Shown one piece after another: positions 1 to 8,100 of a stretch of DNA of 22,195 bases. The stretch is from Auxenochlorella pyrenoidosa. Lineage: Eukaryota > Chlorophyta > Trebouxiophyceae > Chlorellales > Chlorellaceae. Every line of letters starts with the position of its first letter. The first letter of the stretch is position 1. The position numbers and the translations under genes are program-made. The DNA is taken from positions 104,326 to 126,520 of the forward strand of contig KQ482021.1 in NCBI GenBank assembly GCA_001430745.1. Direction: 5' to 3'. Below the pieces are notes generated by a model, which was not told where the DNA came from, did not search any database, and saw only the letters and a list, made by a program, of their open reading frames with translations.

Positions 1-179
1 CCCCCCCTCCCAACACACACACACACACGAAGAAGGGACAGGGACAGCTGCAGCACCCAGCTGCGCACTGCACACGCCCCGGCAGCTGGCTCCCCTGAGC
101 TCTGCCTCGAGCGATCCTCGACGCATGTCATGCACCAACCCTCCCCGGCACCCCCCTCCCCCCTGGCCCTGTGGCGCAG
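1..179 (+). other. Left-edge intron sequence with (CA)n
   Basis: Poly-C and (CA)n at 1-28, and a pyrimidine-rich stretch ending in GCGCAG at 174-179. This fits the 3' part of an intron whose upstream exon is outside the window. Confidence 0.5.
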
Positions 180-3100
180 CACTCCGGTGTCGGACGCCGA
201 GGTTCGCCTGCTCACCTCGCAGCCTGTTTGGCGCATCAGCTGGTGCGACGACCCGCGCGCCCACCAGGTGTGCCGCCCCCCCGCCCCCACCGGCTCCGCA
301 GCCGGCGCTCGCTCGCCCCGCCCGCCAGGCAGGCAGGCGTTGCGCAGCTCCGTCTGCCGCCTCAAAACTTTGCTGCTCCTTCCCTCCGCGTGCCCCCCAC
401 CCACCCACACACCCACCCACCCACACACGGCCGGCGCCCGGCATGACTCCATCCTCTATGGCCCCCCTCGCCCCACGCAGCTCCTGTCCGACCCGGCCTT
501 CATCGCCCAGTCAAGGGAAACCCTCACCGACCTGCTCAGCATCCCGCTCGTGCCCGGTGAGGCGCCTGGCATTCCATCACAGCAGGCGTGCCGCGCCCCT
601 CTCGCTCTGCACATCTGTGCACCTTAGGGTGGCATCAAGGCCGGCCCACCCTGGGGTGGCCCTCTTGTGCGCCCCAGGGTGGCCTGAGAAGCTGCCGTCA
701 ACAGGCAGGCCTGCTCGGCCGCCCTGCTCTGCCTGGCACGCGCTCCTTGGGACTCCTGCGCCGCCTCCGGCCCCTGGGCCTTCAGACCCGCATCGACCCC
801 CGCCCCTTTCGAACGGCGCTCTCACCCTCGCGGCGCCGCCATTCCCTCGTGCGCCCCTGCAGACCTGGACCTGCGGCCCTTCCGCAAGCTGCTGAGCGTG
901 CTGGGCACGCTGCGCTGCGACGACGCCGCGCTGGCCGGCGTGCTGCGCCGCATGCCGGCCAGCCTGGAGAGCCTGTGCATCACTGCAGAGGGCAGCACAG
1001 AGCCACGGGACTTCGATGCAGGCAAGGGCCGCACCTGCCTGTTGCCGCCCCTTTTGGATCTCACGCTTCTGCTGCCCGAGGGAGGGTGCGCTGGGCTGGG
1101 CCAGGCGGCCGGCGGGCGGCCAACAGCCTGCGCTGGCGAGCTGCGCGGGGCGGGGCGAGCCGTCCCCAGGCCCCTGCCCTGCCACCGAGTGCCCAACCAT
1201 CTGGCCCTGCGCTCGCCCGCCGTGCCACCCCCCATGCACGCCGACCGATCTCACGCCCGTCGCATCCCTGCAGGGCTGGTGCGCCACCTGCGCGCCCTGC
1301 GGGAGGTCTCCCTGTACGGCCACCGCCGGCACGACCTCTCGCGTCTGCGCCGCAGCGTCACCATGGTCCGCATACTGGTGAGCATGCTCCTGCCCCCCCC
1401 CCCCCGCCGGGGCACGCACACAAACGCGACGAGTGCGGTGCACACACACACACACACAAACCACCCACCCACCCGGCCAGTGTTCTTTCTCCGTGTGTAT
1501 GCTCTTCCGAGTGCGGCGCAGCCGGCCCCGGCGCCCGATGAGCGGGGCCGCCAGCGAGGCTATTTTGGCTGCTGCTGGCCCGGCGCTGCGCCCTTTCAGC
1601 GCGCGGCCCCCCCCCTTTGGCCCCCCGCCGCTGTGCCTGCAGAACCCGATTGTCGCAGAGGGGGAGGTGATTGGCACGGGGGCCAACTACAGCTGGCCCG
1701 CCCTGGGCGGCGAGGCAGGGGACGAGGGCAGCAGCAGCGGCGGCGACGATGACGAGGAGTGGGAGCTGGCCGGCCCGGCGGCGGGTGGCGATGCCGACGT
1801 CGCCAGCGCCGCCAGCGCCGACTCTTTTGACTCGGCGAGCAGCGAGCTCCGCTGCGGCGGCAGCCCGCTGGCAGTGAACGGCCGCGCTGCTGCATGGGAG
1901 GCTGGCAAGGATGAGCCCACGACCGCGGCTGCAGCAGCTGGCGAGGCTGCAGGGGAGGCTGCCGCAATGCAGCAGCAGCAGCAGCAGCAGCGGGGGGAGC
2001 AGCCGGCAGGGGAGCGCGGCCTCGGCAGCAGCTCCTCGGCAGCTGCTGGCGAGCCGGCGGCATCGCCGGCGGGGCCCGTCCCTCACGCCGCAGCAGCTGC
2101 TGCTGCTGACGACGACGCCAGCAGCACCACAAGCAGCAGCAGCAGCGGGAGTGAGGCATACATGGATGCCGAGCATGAGCATGGCGGGCACGGCCACAGG
2201 CACGGCGGCGCTGAGGAGGAGCGCCACAGGCGAGGCCCGCCGCGCCGCCAAGCCCCTGCTGGCCGGCTGGCTGCCTGCATGGCCGCCGCTGCGTGTCCCG
2301 GCCCGCCCACCCCACCAGCGAGCCCTGCTTGGCGCAGCCAGCCTGGCGCTGCCCCGCCCTGCTGCCCCTCCTGATTGCTCGCCCAGCTCACCATGCCCTG
2401 CCCCCTCTGCCCCTGCCCGTTGACCCGCTGCAGCAAGCAGTCGTGCCTGGACCCCTTCTGCCCCCTGCACTCGGGCAAGACCTTCCTGCAGGCGCGTGTG
2501 GCCACGTCCCGGGGTTTCAGGGCTTGAGAAGCGCCCAGCCCAGGCTGCCCACAGGCGTCCGTGTGTCAGGGGGGTGCCGCGCCGAGTGGCGCGCCGGCGC
2601 CGGTCTCACCACACAGCGCAAATTCGATGCCCCTTCTGCTGCCCCTTCCCGCCGCCTCGCCCTCACAGATATCCCTGACCGACGAACGACAGCAGTCGGC
2701 CGTTGACTTCTCCGCCCTGCTGGCCGCCGGCTGGCAGATGCTGACCGTCACGCTGTCGGCGGAGCACCCCGCGGCGCGCTGCACGCTGCTGCACGAGGGC
2801 AGCTGGAGGGCGCTGCTGGCGGCGCTCGAGGCTTCAAGTGAGGAGGGCCGCCCGCCCGCGGGGCTTGGTCGAGCCCCGGCAGCGTGCCAGCTTGTCAGCG
2901 CGCCAAGCTTGATGGCCCTGTGCCCTGAGCCAGCCGGCCTTGCATCCCGGTCAGCCGCCCCGACCCGACCCTGCCGAGCTCCCAAGTGCTCAACCTGCTT
3001 GCCGGCCCACCGGGGGCCATAACGGAGGCATGGGGGCAGGCAGGCAGCCTGCGTGCCTCCAGCACGCTGCCCGGGCCCTCGAGGGCCCTCCCCCTCCGGC

Positions 3101-4083
3101 AGCCACAGGCGTGCCCATGCCATGCTGGGACTGAACCACAGCTGTGTGGCTCAGTTGTTAAGTTTGGTTTCTGGTCCCCCCCTCCTCTCCCCCCGAAGGC
3201 ATTGAGATTTCTGGCCCCCCCCCCTCCCCCTCCCCCAGGCATCGAGGTGCTGGAGCTCAACTGCCAGGCCGCCAGCATGACCTTCCGCTCCACCTCCCTG
3301 CTCCACCGCCTGACAGAGGTGGGTGCCGAGGGCCCCGCAGCTCCCCGCCGGCTGCCCCTGCCGTGAGGCTTCCCTGCTCCCTGATCCAGGGTGCACAGCC
3401 GCCGCCCTGGCGTCGGAGCGCAGCAGGGCCAGCGATGGCGCCCGGGCCCTGCGCCCGCCCGCTGCATCGCCCGACTCGCGGGGGGTGTCCACCATCCGGC
3501 AGCACCTGCCGTGTCCATACTCACGCGTGCTCAACGCCACCCTCACATGTGCTGGACCCTCCCCTGGGGGGCGCAGGTGTCTGTGGAGGCTGCCATGCGA
3601 TACGTGGGGGAGCACCACGGCGACACCTGGCAGGTGCCCAGCTTGCAGCGCGCATTTGCTGCAGGGTGCACATGCTCGCGGCGGGGCGTTTGTTGCTCCA
3701 GGATTTAGCCTTTTGCCTGCGGACCAAACATAGGGATCGACAGGGGGGTTGGGACCCCAGCCGCCCTGTGGTGCAGCGCCCATGAGGCAGCCCCCAGCCA
3801 CTGCATGACTGCACCGCCACCCCTTCGTGGTGCTGGTGCGGCTCCGGGGGCGAGCCGCCGGCCTGGGGTCGAGCCCGCAGCGCCCCGTTTCAACCTTCCT
3901 GTGTCGCGCGCGCGCGCCTCCCCCCCCCCCCACCCACCACCCACACACACGCCCCCGCAGGTCAAGAGCTGGAACGGCAACACCGCGGCCGACGGCGTGC
4001 TGGAGGGCAGCCGCGGCTACGCTCTCATGCGGCGCAGCGTGCTGGAGGAGCACCAGCGGGCGCAGGCGCAGGCGGCGCAGTAG
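180..4083 (+). CDS. Unrecognised multi-exon protein, 5'-truncated, weakly LRR/F-box-like
   Basis: Function not recognised. Proposed exons are 180-267, 481-556, 863-1021, 1274-1377, 1643-2229(?), 2434-2491(?), 2669-2837, 3239-3318, 3577-3633 and 3961-4083 (TAG). Reading phases agree across every junction except around 2150-2670, where the joins are uncertain. The first exon follows a pyrimidine-rich acceptor ending at 179, so the real start is probably left of the window; the ATG at 130 in the same frame is the alternative. Phrases such as LRALREVSLYG and IEVLELNC resemble leucine-rich repeats, which suggests but does not prove an F-box/LRR-like protein. The exon from 1643 is acidic, with seven glutamines (1970-1990), serine runs and a His/Gly-rich patch. 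The last exon ends in an Arg/Gln/Ala-rich tail (HQRAQAQAAQ). The intron at 1022-1273 has a GC donor. That a gene is present is fairly sure; its identity is not. Confidence 0.62.
1022..1273 (+). other. GC-AG intron
   Basis: The donor reads GATGCAG|GCAAGG and the acceptor CCCTGCAG|GG. Joining them keeps phase 1 (Asp-Ala-Gly-Leu-Val) and links two exons of good coding character. I saw no GT donor nearby that keeps the frame. Confidence 0.6.
1384..1470 (+). repeat. Low-complexity C / CA tract in intron
   Basis: A C-run near 1390-1403, then (CA)n around 1440-1458 and a CCACCCAC tract. It lies in the intron 1378-1642, on the transcript-sense strand. Confidence 0.8.
1970..1990 (+). repeat. (CAG)7 polyglutamine-coding repeat
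   Basis: Seven pure CAG codons follow an in-frame ATG codon inside the large acidic exon of the first gene. They encode a short polyglutamine stretch among Ala- and Ser-rich runs, typical of a disordered region. Confidence 0.8.
3165..3238 (+). repeat. Polypyrimidine tract before acceptor
   Basis: A T/C- and then C-rich stretch ends in CCCCCAG directly before the exon starting at 3239. It acts as the 3' splice-site polypyrimidine tract. Confidence 0.75.
3919..3960 (+). repeat. C-rich / CCCA / CA tract before last exon
   Basis: Poly-C followed by CCACCCAC and (CA)n ends in CGCAG at 3960, immediately before the last exon of the first gene. Confidence 0.75.
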
Positions 4084-4172
4084 CACGCAAGCACCAGCGC
4101 GCGCAGGCGCAGGCGGCGCAGTAGCATGCCAGCACCAGCACGCGCAGCTGCAGGCGGCGCTGCAGCATGCAT
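4050..4172 (+). repeat. 41-bp tandem repeat, three copies, spanning the stop codon
   Basis: Units 4050-4090, 4091-4131 and 4132-4172 each begin GCACCAGC. The first two differ at only a few bases; the third is more diverged. The first unit holds the last codons and TAG of the first gene (4081-4083) and the second holds another TAG in a different frame, because 41 is not a multiple of three. Confidence 0.85.
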
Positions 4173-5105
4173 GCTTGCTTGTTTGGCTGGAAATCTGTCT
4201 TGACCGCAACGGAACTTGCGACACGGACCCATGCATGTAGCGTGCAGGCAGCCCTGTCAGGCACCGCTGCGCTCGCCTGCTGTGCCCGCTCAAGAGGCGT
4301 CTCGCCTCCTGGGGCACTGGAGGGACGCCCGGACCACAGCTCCAGTCTCCCCGTACTCCTTTATCGATCCTATTTGATGCCCACTGCAAAAGCCCCAACC
4401 GGACATCTGCATGCCATGCGCGTTCCTCGCCTTGACCACCCCATGCATGCCACCCTCGGGTATGCCCCGCTGGCGTGCTCTGTCGTCGGTACAGTTGTAA
4501 CAGGTTGAAGCATGGGCGAGGGCGCAGCAGGGTTGTCCAATTGTATCAGAGGAGCAGGGGTGGTATCAAGGGCATGCAGCACCAAAAACGTGGCAGGCCA
4601 AGACATGATGAGCAGCGCATGGGTCCAGGGCTGCCCTCGCATGACAGCACCGCTGAGCAGGCCCGAGATGTGCAGAGTGGGTGGGGTCAGCAGGCGGGTG
4701 CCTGTGTGTGTGTGCTCCAAAGGGAACAAAGAGAGTCAAGTGCGCAGGCAGGGCAGTGTGAAGCGCTGTAAGGGGGGGGGGGCAGGTGGCCGCAAGCAGC
4801 GGCGGGTTCAAGGCTAGTTCAACAACAGGTGGAGCAGAGGGAGAGGTACGGGGACGGGTTGGGCCGGGGTCTGAACTTGCAACAAAGGAGGGGCGAGGCG
4901 GGAGCAGAGTGACAAAAGCATGTGGAGCGCTGACAAAGGGCATGCGGGCGGGTCCGTTTCCATTCCTTGGGTCCTCAGCAAGGACCGTGCCGTGTATCGT
5001 TCAAATCCATCCATTCAGGGCGCAGCTGCGGGCGGCGGCCGGGCCGCTTGGTCGCCGCGGCCGGGCGCGCGCCGCACGGCTTGCGCGGCATGCTCAGCTG
5101 ACATC
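4084..5105. other. Convergent 3' intergenic region
   Basis: This lies between the stop of the + strand gene and the stop of the - strand transporter, so it holds both 3' UTRs. TGTAA motifs, the usual green-algal poly(A) signal, occur on the + strand at 4496-4500 and 4767-4771. I found no TTACA (TGTAA on the minus strand) for the transporter. Short open frames here have no recognisable content. Confidence 0.6.
4496..4500 (+). terminator. Candidate poly(A) signal TGTAA
   Basis: TGTAA lies about 410 b after the stop of the first gene. TGTAA is the common poly(A) signal in green algae. A second copy at 4767-4771 is the alternative. Confidence 0.4.
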
Positions 5106-8100
5106 TCATGCCAGCTTGGCAGCGGCCGCCTTGCGCTCATCCTCCAGCTGAACATAAGACTTGGCATTGATCATGGGGGCCAGCAGCACGACGGCGCCAG
5201 CACACGCCGCCAGCAGCGCTGCAGGGGGGGGGGCGGGCGGCGGAGGGATATGCTTGGATGGTGGCCCGATCGCACCACCGTTGGGGTGCAGTGCAAGAGC
5301 GCTGCTAAAGCGGGCTCGTGGGGCCGAGAGCCGGACCACCTGCCAGCCTGCCATGCTTCGTCGTCCACCCCTTAGGGCGCTGGCTCCTGGCACGCAAGGA
5401 ATGTGGGTGGCAGAAGCACCAAGCAGCGAGGTTTCCATTCCGGGCTGGGCACCCACCCGTGAAGTATGCGCCCCAGCCGTAGTCCTTGACGATGATGGAC
5501 AGCGGGATGCCGGCGTTGGCGGCGCCCAGGTAGGCCACCCAGCCTGAAGGATTGTGTGTGTGTGTGGGGGGGGGGGCATCAGAGGGGGTGGCTGGTGTGT
5601 GTGTGTGTGTGTGACCACCCCGCCCGGTCGCGTTTGCGTGTGCGTGTGTGTGCGCGTGGGTGGGGTGGGGTGGGGTGGGGCCGCATCAGGGGGGGCGGCT
5701 GGGGGGCGCACTCGCGGCCCACATCCCGGTGGACACCCTGGTACCACAACCCTCCCTTGGTGCCGGTTGCACAAGCACACGCAGCTGCGCAGCTGGCGAG
5801 GACATACTGCAGACTCGCAAGCAGCAACCAGAGCGCGCAGGGCAAGCAAAGCTGAAACACGCTGGGCGTGAAAAGTCCAACAGAGCAGGCGGAGCAGGTG
5901 CTGCGCGGAAAGCATGGCGGGGCAGGCATGGCGCGTGGCAAGCCCTCACCCAGGAAGCCCTGGCTGGCGCCCACGCTCTCGGGGCGCACCAGCTCCGCAC
6001 CGCACAGGCCGATCATCATCTACACGGGCAGGCAGGGCAGCAGCGGGCATGCGCAGGTGAGCATTGACGCAGCAGGGCAGCGAGGAGGCGCATCGCAGTG
6101 GCAGCGGCGCCAGCGGTGCGAGGCACAGCCGCGTCGTGCCTCCAACCCAGGGCGGGCGAAGAGAGGCCGCCCTCCTCTGGGGCGAAACAAAGTGGGCTCT
6201 GAGGGAGCGCTCAACAGGGGCGCTCAATGGGGGCAAGAAGCGCAGCAGGCTAACCGCCAACAGTCTTGATGCGTCTCTGCAGCACACAGGCTGGGTGCGG
6301 CGGGGGCTGTCAACACTCGACCAGCACTGATGATGGCTGTACGCTGCCGGCGCCGGCGCCGCCCGCACTTGGCAGCTCCGGTGCCGACAGCGTGAACAAC
6401 ATCAGTGCTGGGCGCGGACTGTGTTGACCCGCCCCCGCTGCACCCAGCCTGTGTGCTGCAGAGACCTGTGTGTTGCCGGAGCGGCAAGCAGCTGGCGGCG
6501 TTGTGCCGGCTGAACATCGGGGCTCAAGCCATGAAGGGGAGCCCGCCTCCCCCAGGATGGCTCGGGCCTGCCTGTGGCCTGCGGTAAGCCGCAGGCCGGC
6601 GCCTGTAGGCGGCTGCACACACCCCTGCGACCAGGAAGCCCTCGGAAACGAATTCGACAACCCCCCCCCCCCCGCCTCCGCCCACACACCCACGCCTACC
6701 TCTACACCTCACCCAAACAAGCCACCCACCCAAACGCAACGACACACACCCACACCCACGCCCAAGCCACCCACCCACACACACCTGGGGCCCGTACAGG
6801 AAGAAGCCGATCATGAAGACAGAGGCCCACTGCAGCCAGCCCATGGAGGCCGGCACTGCGGCAAAGGCCATTAGCATGGCGGCAATGCCCAGGGTGTAGG
6901 CAATGACCACCTGCGGGTGGTGCATGTTTGGGGTGGGGAGTGGGTGGGTGGGTGGGTGGGTGGGTGGGTGGTTCAAAGGATGGGGTCAAGAGCACGTCGG
7001 CGGGGTCGAGGGGTGATTGAGCATGCAGGGAGGGCTGATGGACTGATAGGCTGTGTGTGACCACCTGCAGGCGGCAGCAAGGGGGGTCGAGCAAGCACAG
7101 CATGCAGGGTGGGGCGGCATGGGTCCTGCACAACGCTGCGCCCAGGGCAAGAAGAGGGTGCCAGGCGCCGCCGCCAACGGCCCCCCCCCCCCCCCCCCCC
7201 CTACCAACAACAACAACCACCGCGACGGCCACCAGCAACAACGCGCCCGCCCACCTGGATGCGCTTGCCCACGTTGCCGCCCTGGCCCTTGGAGTTGTTG
7301 ATGAGCATATCAGACAGCTTGCCCGCCAGCAGCGAGCCAAACAGGCCGCCCAGCTCCAGGCCCGACACGCGCAGCGAGGCCGCGCCCGCGTCGGCCACGC
7401 CCTTGACCTGCAGGTGTGTGTGCATGTGTGTGTGCAGGGGGCAGGCATTAAATAATGGCCAGCGGGCCGCAAGCTGGGCGGTGCGCGGGTGGCAGCATGG
7501 CAGGCCTGCAGGGGGCGGTTAAGCGGGAGGCGGCCCGCCTCGCGGCCCGCGGGCACGGCAGCGTCGCACAGCAGAAGCCGACAGCACGGGCATGCGCGGT
7601 GGCACCCCGGTGCCTCCCGGCCGGCCCTTGCCCGCGGCCCAGGCTGGGCGCTCGCGTGCCCGCGGTCGAACCGGGCCCTCTTGCCTGGAGCAGGTAGAAG
7701 ACGAACCAGGAGGTGACGCCCTGGCGCACCACGTACACAAAGAAGTAGGTGAGGGCCAGGCCCACCACAAAGGGGTTCCTGCCGGGGGGGGGGGGGGGGG
7801 GCGCGGGCGGCGGCGCAACAATGGTCGGCCCGTCGCTAGGGCCGAAATCGTGCAAGGGGGGTCCACTGCGAGCCGAAACAGCAGCAGGTGGGCAGGCAGG
7901 CGGGCGGGCAAGGACTCTCGCATGTGGAGCTCAGGGAGACGGGAGCAAATGTTTTTGTGTGTGCGGGCGGGCGGGGGAAGGGGGAAAGCGTGGCAGGGTG
8001 CTCACTTGAGGCAGTCGTTGACGAGCAGGCTGACCAGGCTCTCCTTGGGCTTCTCGGGCTCGCCCGCCTTGGCCGCCGCCTCCTTGCGTGCCTCCACGGG

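Noticed and set aside
2387..2470. A Cys-rich, zinc-finger-like peptide (CPLCPCPLTRC, then CLDPFCPLH)
   Set aside because: The first half is most likely a translation of the polypyrimidine tract before the acceptor at 2433. Only the part after 2434 is likely coding, and that leaves too few Cys/His for a recognised finger.
3390..3570. A possible extra exon (SRGVSTIRQHLPCPYSRVL)
   Set aside because: The frame looks codon-like, but no donor/acceptor pair keeps phase with the exons at 3239-3318 and 3577-3633, which already join cleanly.
3151..4398. A 415-codon minus-strand open frame
   Set aside because: It is antisense to phase-consistent exons of the first gene, crosses the 41-bp repeat and C-tracts, and has low-complexity composition.
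4995..5015. GTTCAAATC resembling a tRNA T-loop
   Set aside because: The flanking bases do not pair as a T-stem, and no acceptor, D or anticodon arm is present at the right distances.
5106..5114. C-terminal KLA as a peroxisomal targeting signal
   Set aside because: It does not match the SKL-type consensus, and the N-terminus fits plastid targeting better.
6925..6972. (GGGT)n and (GGGGT)n as internal telomeric repeats
   Set aside because: They differ from the green-algal telomere units (TTTAGGG, TTTTAGGG) and sit at splice acceptors.
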